From positions 1 through 64,000 of the forward strand of contig CAJTUV010000015.1 in assembly GCA_910579515.1 (NCBI GenBank): DNA of 64,000 bases, written 5' to 3'. The position numbers and the translations under genes were made by a program. Under the pieces are notes generated by a model. That model worked only from the letters and a program-made list of their open reading frames with translations, did not search any database and was not told the DNA's origin. Origin of the DNA: an uncultured Hungatella sp. (lineage in GTDB: Bacteria > Bacillota > Clostridia > Lachnospirales > Lachnospiraceae). Shown here one piece after another: positions 8,717-15,749 of the stretch. The stretch's first letter is position 1. Each line of letters begins with the position of its first letter.

Positions 8717-10600
8717 CTAAATCTGAAGTCCCTGACGTTTCTTTAGAATGATTTTTTCCAAAATATCAGCAGAGGCTTTGGCATCTCCATTGATAATCAC
8801 CTGGCCGCCAGTAAGCTGCTTCATGTCCTCTGTCAGCACCTGAACCGCTACCTTGCTTCCAGTAACAAACGGAGGAAGTCCCAGATGGAGAGGAAGTCCC
8901 AAAGCCAGACCGTAGCATCCGTCTGCCAAAGCCTGTTCCTCCAGCCACTGGGCGGCTGAAAGCACCAGCGGAAGTTTTGGCAAATCTACGTTCAATGCCT
9001 CTGCCAGTTCTGTCGCCACGATTTCCAGACGGCCGATAGCCAGACACGGACCGAAATTCAGCACTGGTGGAATCCCTAATTTCTCACATACAGCCCGAAG
9101 TTTAGGCCCTGCATACTTTGCCGCCTCCGGTGTCATCAAACCACAATTTTCAATCCCTCCAGAGGAGCAGCCTGCTGTCAAAACAATAATATCTCTGGCA
9201 ATCAGCTCTTTCACCAGCTCCACAGTCAAAACATCATGGCCTCCAGCCGTTAAGTTCGAACATCCTACTACTCCGGCTACTCCTTTGATGTCTCCTGAAA
9301 CAATCAAATCAATAAGCGGCTGCCAGGTTCCGCCTAAGAACTTTTTAAGAGAAACCTCGCTGACGCCAGTCAGGGTGTTATCATTTCCATGGTCTGCAAA
9401 TAGATTCATGGTCACACTGCCTCTGCGGGCCTTATAAGCCTCCACCACCTGGTCAATAATCTCTTCTGTTACAGCCGGTCGATTGTCAAAATCAAATTCC
9501 TTTAATTCCGCGTTAGCCTTCTTTGCCACATTGTCAATGCAGATCTGCTTAATCTTCAGCTCATCACAGATAGGCTCAATACCCGGAAGCGTACAGTTAA
9601 ACTCAGAAATCACGGCGTCGATTCCGCCGGTAGCCAAAATTGCCTCACTGGTATAATTGTTTCCTGCATGACCGTCAAAAATTTCTGTATAATGAGCGCC
9701 GCGAAGCTGCAAATCCTGTCCCACACAGGTACAGCCTACCAGCTTAAAGCCCTTTGCTCCGGCTTTTCTTGCTTTTTCCTTCACATCCTCATCCGTAAGG
9801 CGGTTTTGCAGGAAAGTAAACATAGAGTGCTGATGGCCGGTAATCATAATGTTGATGTAGTCCGGATCAATAACGCGAAGCCCTACAGGAGCCATGCGGA
9901 TTTCCGGTTCTCCTAATACCACATCATTAAGAAGATTAGTCAGTACCAGACCGTAAATTCCAGTGGAAATTCCCAGTTTCAGACAGTCCAAAAGCATATT
10001 GACAGGATCAGAATTTAAGTTTGTGGAACACTTCACAACTCCATGGAACACCTCAGACTTCGCACCGCCCGGAAGAATCCCCAATTCCTTCCACTTCTCA
10101 AACCGAGGCCCATAAGCCAATTTTTTTGTCAGCTCCATCTTCTCATATTCCGGCAGATACAAATCCTTAAGTACCGCGTCAGCTACCGCCTCTGCCCGCT
10201 TATGTACATCCTCCTCCTCAATCCCAAACATAGAAGCCAGACGGTTTAAAGTATCGACTCCCTTTATCTCTCCTTTACTCCTGGCGGTGTTTCTCACATT
10301 GAGAGCCGTGTTCTCCACCACATGGATATAGCATCCAGACCCAGATGCTACAGCGCGCAAAAGATTCCTGGTCACAATCGTATCTGCATTGGCTCCGCAG
10401 ATCCCCCGAGGTGACTCCGGCGTAATCCGACACGGGCCATTCGAGCACAGACGGCAGCAAACCCCCTGAAGCCCGAATGCACATTTCGTACTCTGACTTT
10501 CCACTCGATGATGAGAAGTCTCCATAGACAGTCCGGCTATGTACTCTTCCAGGGGCTTGTCCGCGCTTTTGCAGGTGCTGCATCCATAACATTGATTCAT
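8717..10600 (-). CDS. cooS: Anaerobic Ni-Fe carbon monoxide dehydrogenase catalytic subunit
   Basis: The product is 627 residues from ATG 10600, which has a perfect AAGGAGGT. It catalyses CO + H2O to CO2 with two electrons. The D- and B-cluster cysteines are present (C40, C48, C49, C52, C57 and the GICGA Cys). The C-cluster ligands all appear in order: GHQH, VGCTC, FNC, VGCSN, AGCSSGG and GPCLA. The enzyme therefore looks catalytically intact. It heads the cooS-cooF-oxidoreductase operon. No acetyl-CoA synthase, corrinoid protein or CooC maturase is seen in the window, so it looks like an orphan redox CODH. A TTGACT at 10671-10676 is a weak -35 candidate. Confidence 0.95.
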   Translation of the reverse strand: MNQCYGCSTCKSADKPLEEYIAGLSMETSHHRVESQSTKCAFGLQGVCCRLCSNGPCRITPESPRGICGANADTIVTRNLLRAVASGSGCYIHVVENTALNVRNTARSKGEIKGVDTLNRLASMFGIEEEDVHKRAEAVADAVLKDLYLPEYEKMELTKKLAYGPRFEKWKELGILPGGAKSEVFHGVVKCSTNLNSDPVNMLLDCLKLGISTGIYGLVLTNLLNDVVLGEPEIRMAPVGLRVIDPDYINIMITGHQHSMFTFLQNRLTDEDVKEKARKAGAKGFKLVGCTCVGQDLQLRGAHYTEIFDGHAGNNYTSEAILATGGIDAVISEFNCTLPGIEPICDELKIKQICIDNVAKKANAELKEFDFDNRPAVTEEIIDQVVEAYKARRGSVTMNLFADHGNDNTLTGVSEVSLKKFLGGTWQPLIDLIVSGDIKGVAGVVGCSNLTAGGHDVLTVELVKELIARDIIVLTAGCSSGGIENCGLMTPEAAKYAGPKLRAVCEKLGIPPVLNFGPCLAIGRLEIVATELAEALNVDLPKLPLVLSAAQWLEEQALADGCYGLALGLPLHLGLPPFVTGSKVAVQVLTEDMKQLTGGQVIINGDAKASADILEKIILKKRQGLQI

Positions 10601-10694
10601 AAGTCCTACCTCCTTAGTGTATGATTTTGTAATATATACCATAAATTCTATCTTAAATTTTACTATAAATAGTCAAATTTTTCAATTTTAAATT

Positions 10695-10723
10695 AAAAAC
10701 AGGAGGGGTATCTCTCCCCTCCC
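10695..10723 (-). terminator. Rho-independent terminator after agrD
   Basis: On the minus strand GGGAGGGG pairs with CCCCTCC (10702-10722) across a short loop and is followed by GTTTTTAA. It lies 46 nt after the agrD stop and before cooS, so it should end the agrBD transcript. Confidence 0.75.
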
Positions 10724-10768
10724 ATTCCGCTTCTCTTGTATCAGAATTTGATTTATCCAATCGCAAGA

Positions 10769-10888
10769 CTATTTCTGTAGCTCTTCTGGAATCTCCGGCT
10801 CATACATTGCGCCCAAAGAAAAAAAGCCTGCTCCCATCTCTGCCACTTTTCCAATCAAAGCAGCAACCGCCATCCACAGTGCATCCAT
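10769..10888 (-). CDS. agrD: AgrD-like autoinducer peptide precursor with serine, not cysteine
   Basis: The 39-residue gene has AGGAGGGG 6-7 nt before ATG 10888 and starts 1 nt after the agrB stop. It has an amphipathic N-terminal helix (LWMAVAALIGKVAEM) and the acidic C-terminal tail typical of AgrD (YEPEIPEELQK, compare DEVEVPKEL in Staphylococcus aureus). Aligned on that tail, the five ring residues are S24-L-G-A-M28, so Ser24 takes the place of the thiolactone cysteine; the peptide contains no Cys at all. AgrB would be expected to cut after Met28 and form a lactone ring. Ring and cleavage site are inferred from alignment with known AgrD peptides. Confidence 0.85.
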   Translation of the reverse strand: MDALWMAVAALIGKVAEMGAGFFSLGAMYEPEIPEELQK

Positions 10889-10889
10889 T

Positions 10890-11465
10890 CTACTCCCCTC
10901 CTCTCCTAAAAAAGAACATTAAAATCGCAACTGCACATAATGCAACAACAGCCGTGTAAACAACACAGCTGTTTACGATCCTCTTAAGAATTAATAAACT
11001 TACCACATCCAACACCAGCAAAAAACGAGCATATTTTCGGTTTCTGGCCAGCTGGTCTGTTTTCCTTGAATGTTTCTCCGATACTACCGGCGCTTTAAGC
11101 CATATATAGACAACCGCCAGAAAAAGCAGTCCCCATACAGCATACCCTGAATCTGGCAGCCGATACAGCCACTTAGATACTGCAATGCAGCCGACAGCCA
11201 TCAGGTTTGTGGATAAAAAACAATCTCTATAGGAACCTGCATGAAACCCTCCTGCCGGAATCCGGATCGGTATAAAATAAAATAAGAATGTAACAGCCAG
11301 AGGCAGATAACCAAATACTGTGCCCAGGATTATGATACTTCCACTGCTAAGAATCAGCGACCAAATCAGTTCAAATCCATAGACATAAATCGCCTTTTGC
11401 TTCTCTTGAATCGCCTCATGCTTTAGCAATAAGTTTGTACATTCTTCTGCAATTAATCGTAACAT
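10890..11465 (-). CDS. agrB: AgrB autoinducer-peptide processing endopeptidase
   Basis: The product is a polytopic membrane protein of 191 residues. It has the AgrB catalytic motif GGFHAGSYRDC, with His75 and Cys82 at the same seven-residue spacing as in S. aureus AgrB. It cleaves the AgrD C-terminal tail and cyclises the peptide. ATG 11465 has GAGGG 6 nt upstream; a TTG at 11495 gives a longer frame without a ribosome site. It directly precedes agrD and lies downstream of a promoter with paired direct repeats (11518-11579). The catalytic residues look intact, so the serine variant of AgrD is probably a real substrate. Confidence 0.93.
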   Translation of the reverse strand: MLRLIAEECTNLLLKHEAIQEKQKAIYVYGFELIWSLILSSGSIIILGTVFGYLPLAVTFLFYFIPIRIPAGGFHAGSYRDCFLSTNLMAVGCIAVSKWLYRLPDSGYAVWGLLFLAVVYIWLKAPVVSEKHSRKTDQLARNRKYARFLLVLDVVSLLILKRIVNSCVVYTAVVALCAVAILMFFFRRGGE

Positions 11466-11517
11466 TTTTCCCTCAAACGTAGCGTTTTTAGACAAGGATA
11501 CCGCTTTATTTTCAAAT

Positions 11518-11579
11518 ATTATAATTTTTTTCTGTTAAAAAGTTTCCTTTTGTCCTCTAAATATACTAATTTTGTCCTC
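11518..11579 (-). promoter_or_regulatory. agrB promoter with LytTR-type direct repeats
   Basis: On the minus strand a perfect TATAAT (11518-11523) has no good -35. Just upstream are two identical copies of GAGGACAAAA (11548-11557 and 11570-11579), separated by 12 nt and so repeating every 22 bp. AgrA/LytTR regulators bind paired direct repeats of 9-10 bp with 12-13 bp between them, next to poor -35 elements. This is therefore a good candidate site for the AgrA encoded at 13861. Confidence 0.6.
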
Positions 11580-11585
11580 GACTTT

Positions 11586-11951
11586 TTAGTTTAAAATAAT
11601 AGCGTCTATCGTTTCTTCCATTAGGTGAATGAACTTTTGCCGTTGAGCAGGCGTACAATTTTTTAATTTTGTAGAAATAGCTCTTAAGTCTTCGTCTACA
11701 TAAACATTTTGATGTGCGTCCATTAGAAGTGCAGATGTGGAAACATTCAATGCCTCCGCAATTTTTATCATCGTGAATACGGAAACCATACTCTGTCCCG
11801 TTTCAAGACGAGCAATAGAGCTTGCTGAAACCATGACTAATTCAGCCAGCCTTTTTTGTGTAAGAGCATTCCTTATCCTTAGTTCCTTAATCCGATTTCC
11901 AATTACAGCATCGCCTTTTGGATTTTTGGGATTTTTTGTATCTTTTGTCAT
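11586..11951 (-). CDS. XRE-family helix-turn-helix regulator
   Basis: From ATG 11951 (GGGGG 8 nt upstream) the product is 121 residues. An XRE/Cro helix-turn-helix spans roughly residues 20-75, with the typical LTQKRLAELVMVSASSIARL and GQSMVSVFTMIKIAEALNV. The C-terminal 40 residues are helical. It sits between agrC and agrB, upstream of the agrB promoter, and is divergent from the unknown gene at 12059. It may tune agrBD or the neighbouring gene, but the target cannot be read from sequence. An upstream in-frame extension to 12044 overlaps the promoter area and has no ribosome site. Confidence 0.85.
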   Translation of the reverse strand: MTKDTKNPKNPKGDAVIGNRIKELRIRNALTQKRLAELVMVSASSIARLETGQSMVSVFTMIKIAEALNVSTSALLMDAHQNVYVDEDLRAISTKLKNCTPAQRQKFIHLMEETIDAIILN

Positions 11952-12058
11952 ATAATACCCCCGTGGTATCCTTATTTTGTAGTTTACCAACGAACCAAAA
12001 GATTGTATAATGCTTAATACGCAAGTCACTTTACTAATATGCAAACACGGAGATCTAT

Positions 12059-12598
12059 ATGAAAAATCATGACATGAACTTAGAGATTAAAAAAATAATA
12101 TTGTCCCAGTTACAGGGACCAGAAAATTCTATTTCTGATGTGATTAAAATAATCCTTGATGAGCTTATGCTTCTTCCTGTTCCCACTCCAAAGCCGACGC
12201 TTCAACTTGCTTCTGAATATATTGTGGCTTATTTACAGCTTGGCTTTAGCTATTTAGAACACCAGACTCTTTTTGATGAAATTTTACAAGAAGCAGGATT
12301 TTCTGGAAAACAAATCGCCTCTTTACAGCTTCAAAACCCTATGGTTGAATTAACCAAAACAAAACTTCGCTCAATTATAGGAAGATGGGCCGCCTCTTCT
12401 TATAATTCTCACACAATTACGGCTGCTATTGATGAGATTATCTTTCATGTTGAGAAAGATGAGCCTGGATTTTACCAATACTATACCGCCAAAAAGGACG
12501 GTTCCTATACCGCCCTCTATCAGCTAACGGTTACCTCCTCCTATGCGCTGTTCCACGATGTCTTTAAAAACAAGTTTTACCGTTTAGTCAAAAAATGA
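12059..12598 (+). CDS. Hypothetical protein within the agr locus
   Basis: The 179-residue soluble, mostly helical protein has no recognised family (start MKNHDMNLEIKKIILSQLQG; end ALFHDVFKNKFYRLVKK). A TATAAT at 12005-12010 lies about 50 nt upstream, giving it its own promoter divergent from the XRE gene. Its last 15 bases overlap convergently the 3' end of agrC. It is the only rightward gene in an otherwise leftward agr locus. It could be an agr-controlled effector or a passenger. Confidence 0.7.
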   Translation: MKNHDMNLEIKKIILSQLQGPENSISDVIKIILDELMLLPVPTPKPTLQLASEYIVAYLQLGFSYLEHQTLFDEILQEAGFSGKQIASLQLQNPMVELTKTKLRSIIGRWAASSYNSHTITAAIDEIIFHVEKDEPGFYQYYTAKKDGSYTALYQLTVTSSYALFHDVFKNKFYRLVKK

Positions 12599-13864
12599 AA
12601 TGCGCACAGAGAAAATTTCCCGGTTAAATTCTATTTGCATGTCTCCTTCGTATTTTTCAACAATAGCCTTTATACTTTTAACGCCCCATCCATGCAAATT
12701 GTGGTTATCTTTTTGTGATACTAATTCTTCTCCATTTATGGATGGCATTTTCCCAGACGAATTGGATACTTTTAAGAATACCATCCCATTGATCATTCTA
12801 AATATAATCCGAATCCACCTTTTGCCCTCATCGACGTTTCTGCATGACTCAATCGCATTGTCAAACAGATTTCCAAAAAGCGCCACCATCTCCTGTTCTT
12901 CCATCTTTAGATGAATTTGATCAGATATGATCGTTACAAAAATCCCTTCTTCCTCTGCTGCCTTTTTCTTGCACTCAATCAAAATGTCTAATGTTTCGAT
13001 TCCTGTCCAGATTTTAGGCGTAGTCTCCTGTTCCATAGTCCTTAAAATTTTCATATATTCTGTGGCTTTTTCATATTCTTGACTTTCTAAGTATTTTTCA
13101 ATCACTAAATGATGGTTTTTCAAATCATGATAGAAAATTTGATTATTACGATAGCTTTGAATTGTATTTTGAATATTTTCAGTTAAAAGTTTATTCCTTT
13201 CTTCCACAAATTTCAGTTCATCTTTCTTTTTTATGTAACCTGAATATTGAAAAAAAGAATATCCACTTAGAAAAATCACAAATAAAACCAAACTCCAAAT
13301 AAGCAAAATTTTTCTATCTGCTTGGAGAAAGGTGATAGCCACCAAATAATACACACATAGAAAACCAATAATTATTCCTAAATACGCTTTCCATGAACGA
13401 ATCTCCGCCTTTATTAAAATTCGTCTCGTTATACCCCAATATACCGTAAATAAAATCCCTTTTGACACTATAGACGCACTAAGTCTGAAAAAAGAGTAAC
13501 TCTTGGTAATTTGATATGCGGAGTCAGCCTTGCCAAATAAAACTGCAAATATAGAAACCGTTAAAAAATCAATAGCATAAATTAATAAAAGATACGCTGA
13601 TGATATCACAAAAGCATCTGTCCACTTGACCCGATAAACCCAATGAGCTCCCAAAGCAATTCCAACTATTCCCACAATAGTTGCAGCAAAGGAAAATAGC
13701 TGAATTTGATTAATTACCCAAGCTACTCCTGCCACAATTCCGGAGACGATTAAACTCCCATTCCATCGTATCCGGCCTTCTGTCGCCACTTTCACAGTTG
13801 TCAATATTCCAAGTAAAACCTCCACAAAAGATAACGCCCACTCAAAAACCTGGAACCCAATCAT
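12584..13864 (-). CDS. agrC: AgrC-like GHKL sensor histidine kinase
   Basis: About 426 residues from ATG 13864, which overlaps the agrA stop (ATGA). Six or seven N-terminal membrane segments form the peptide-sensing domain (residues 1-210), followed by a coiled linker. The catalytic part has the H-box FYHDLKNHH (His at about 246), the N-box LFGNLFDNAIESCR and the G-box LHGWGVKSI, typical of the AgrC/HPK10 class. It should detect the peptide made by agrBD and phosphorylate AgrA. Its 3' end overlaps the convergent gene at 12059-12598. Confidence 0.9.
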   Translation of the reverse strand: MIGFQVFEWALSFVEVLLGILTTVKVATEGRIRWNGSLIVSGIVAGVAWVINQIQLFSFAATIVGIVGIALGAHWVYRVKWTDAFVISSAYLLLIYAIDFLTVSIFAVLFGKADSAYQITKSYSFFRLSASIVSKGILFTVYWGITRRILIKAEIRSWKAYLGIIIGFLCVYYLVAITFLQADRKILLIWSLVLFVIFLSGYSFFQYSGYIKKKDELKFVEERNKLLTENIQNTIQSYRNNQIFYHDLKNHHLVIEKYLESQEYEKATEYMKILRTMEQETTPKIWTGIETLDILIECKKKAAEEEGIFVTIISDQIHLKMEEQEMVALFGNLFDNAIESCRNVDEGKRWIRIIFRMINGMVFLKVSNSSGKMPSINGEELVSQKDNHNLHGWGVKSIKAIVEKYEGDMQIEFNREIFSVRISFFD

Positions 13865-14583
13865 AGAATACCACCCCAATACGAGCTCAAACGCCGTTTC
13901 AGCTCTAAAGCATGATCCGCCCCTGTTAGAATTTTATACCCGTCCTTCATCTCAACCTCATCAGTCAAGACCCGCTGAACATGAATCATATTCACAATAA
14001 CTCCCCTGTCCAGCCAAACCAGATCTGGATTTTCCAGCTTCTCATACACACTCTGCAGCGTGCCTCTCTCCTGCTCCTCCCGTTTCCCAGACAACACAAA
14101 CACCACATTTTTCTGCCTTTTGTAGATATAAATAATATCCTTATGCAGCATCCTCACATATTTTCTTTTACTGCATATGATATAAGCATTATGGCTGCCC
14201 AGCCTGTCCAATCGAAAAAACAAATCGTCCAGAGTGATTTCCATCTCCTCTTCCATTCGATCCTTCAACACATAGCGAATAATATTCAGGCTGCATGCCT
14301 CAACAGCATAATCCTTATGGGCTGTCAGAAAAATAACACAGGAAACAGAAGGAGCTTCCTCAATCTGTCTGGCAATTTCCATACCTGAACAAGCAGGCAT
14401 CTCAATATCCAAAATATAAGCATCAAAGAACTTTCCCTGTTCGATAGATTCTTCCAAACGACTGCTGTTCTGAAATACATGCAAGTCTATCCTTGTGCAC
14501 TTCTGCCTGCAATATCTCTGTATCTGTGCCTCAACCAGCTTTAGGTACTCAAAGTTGTCATCACACAAAGCCACTCTATACAT
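13861..14583 (-). CDS. agrA: AgrA-like LytTR response regulator
   Basis: The 240-residue product has an N-terminal receiver with Asp8/Asp9, the phosphoacceptor Asp59 (YILDIEMP), the conserved Thr in FLTAHKDYA and the Lys in RYVLKD. A C-terminal LytTR DNA-binding domain follows (KYVRMLHKDIIYIYKRQKNV to MIHVQRV). ATG 14583 is preceded by GAGGGG; the frame extends to 14637, but that ATG directly abuts AGGAGG and is unlikely to be used. It is co-translated with agrC. The paired repeats before agrB are the likely target. Confidence 0.9.
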   Translation of the reverse strand: MYRVALCDDNFEYLKLVEAQIQRYCRQKCTRIDLHVFQNSSRLEESIEQGKFFDAYILDIEMPACSGMEIARQIEEAPSVSCVIFLTAHKDYAVEACSLNIIRYVLKDRMEEEMEITLDDLFFRLDRLGSHNAYIICSKRKYVRMLHKDIIYIYKRQKNVVFVLSGKREEQERGTLQSVYEKLENPDLVWLDRGVIVNMIHVQRVLTDEVEMKDGYKILTGADHALELKRRLSSYWGGIL

Positions 14584-14658
14584 CCACGATCCCCTCTTTC
14601 GTACAGTCAAATCCGTCCCTTCCCCTGACTGCTTCATCCTCCTTTGTGGCTTATTTTA

Positions 14659-15144
14659 CTAAAGATAATTCTGCTGAAAGTCAATGCTCCCATCTGCTTT
14701 CACTGTCATAATCATATAAGAAGGCCTGCGTCCCTCCTGCCGCGGATAAGACAGACTCCCTGGATTAAGCACCATAACTCCGCCGATCTCTCCTAAAAAC
14801 GGTTTATGCGTGTGTCCAAACATAGCCATATCGCACCCCCTGCTTCTGGCCTCGTCTGCCAATCCCTCCGGTCCCATAGACACTCCATAATAGTGCCCGT
14901 GAGTAAGAAGTATCTTATGCCCCACAATCTCGATCTCACGCTCCCGATCCAGCATAGAAAAGAAGTCATTATTTCCCAGCACCATCTCCATCTGACACTC
15001 TGGGTTCACCCATTCAGAAATAAAACGTTCACTCCCCTCTGCATCTCCTAAATGAATCAGCATGTCCAATGGAGTATGTTGTCTAATGACCAATTTCAGA
15101 TTTTCATCACTCCGATGAGTGTCGCTGACAATCAAGATCTTCAT
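14659..15144 (-). CDS. YfcE/MJ0936-type metallophosphoesterase
   Basis: The 161-residue calcineurin-like phosphoesterase has the metal-binding motifs in order: SDTHR, HLGD, LGNND, THGH and FGHTHK. Family members are small Mn2+/Ni2+ phosphodiesterases acting on model substrates; the physiological substrate is unknown. Its ATG overlaps the rdgB stop (15141-15144), so the two are coupled. It is the last gene of a five-gene operon and resembles the phosphoesterase at 18706-19248 at the other end. Confidence 0.9.
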   Translation of the reverse strand: MKILIVSDTHRSDENLKLVIRQHTPLDMLIHLGDAEGSERFISEWVNPECQMEMVLGNNDFFSMLDREREIEIVGHKILLTHGHYYGVSMGPEGLADEARSRGCDMAMFGHTHKPFLGEIGGVMVLNPGSLSYPRQEGRRPSYMIMTVKADGSIDFQQNYL

Positions 15145-15749
15145 TGGTTTTCCCCCTGTAAAACTTCCTTCAACTTTAACTTCATAGCCTCAAGGGCCTT
15201 CCCTCTGTGGCTGATTTCATTTTTTTTCTCCAGCGGAATCTGTGCAGAAGTTTTTCCGTATTCCGGGAGATAAAAAATCGGGTCATATCCAAAACCGTTT
15301 GTTCCAGCAGGCTCATGAGCAATGAGGCCCTCAACACATTCCTCCGTATGTAGTACGCTTCCGTCTGGCAGCACCGCCGCAATCGCACAGACAAACCTGG
15401 CAGTCCTCTCCTCTTCTTTCGCATCTTTTAACCGCTCAATAATTGTCCGATTTTTCACTTCATAAGAAGCCCCCTCCATATATCTTGCCGAATAAACTCC
15501 CGGCTCTCCATTTAGATAATCTACTGCCAAACCGGAATCATCTGCCAGAACAATGTCTTTTGTAATATTCCAGACTGCCTGGGCTTTAATCTCTGCATTC
15601 TCCCCAAAAGTGGAACCGTTTTCCTCTATCTCCAGTTGGACTTTGGCTTCCTTCATAGATAGAATTTCCATCCCCAGATCCGCAAGAATCATGCGGATTT
15701 CTTTCATTTTCCCTTCATTGCCGGTTGCAAATATGATTCTATGTTTCAT
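15141..15749 (-). CDS. rdgB: XTP/dITP diphosphatase (RdgB/HAM1)
   Basis: The 202-residue protein has the HAM1 signatures FATGNEGKMKEI at the N-terminus, LADDSGLAVDYLNGEPGVYSAR, and TNGFGYDPIF with SHRGKAL near the end. The enzyme removes non-canonical purine triphosphates (XTP, dITP) from the nucleotide pool. Its start overlaps the end of the papain-like protease gene by 11 nt and its stop overlaps the next ATG. Normal length for the family. Confidence 0.95.
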   Translation of the reverse strand: MKHRIIFATGNEGKMKEIRMILADLGMEILSMKEAKVQLEIEENGSTFGENAEIKAQAVWNITKDIVLADDSGLAVDYLNGEPGVYSARYMEGASYEVKNRTIIERLKDAKEEERTARFVCAIAAVLPDGSVLHTEECVEGLIAHEPAGTNGFGYDPIFYLPEYGKTSAQIPLEKKNEISHRGKALEAMKLKLKEVLQGENQ

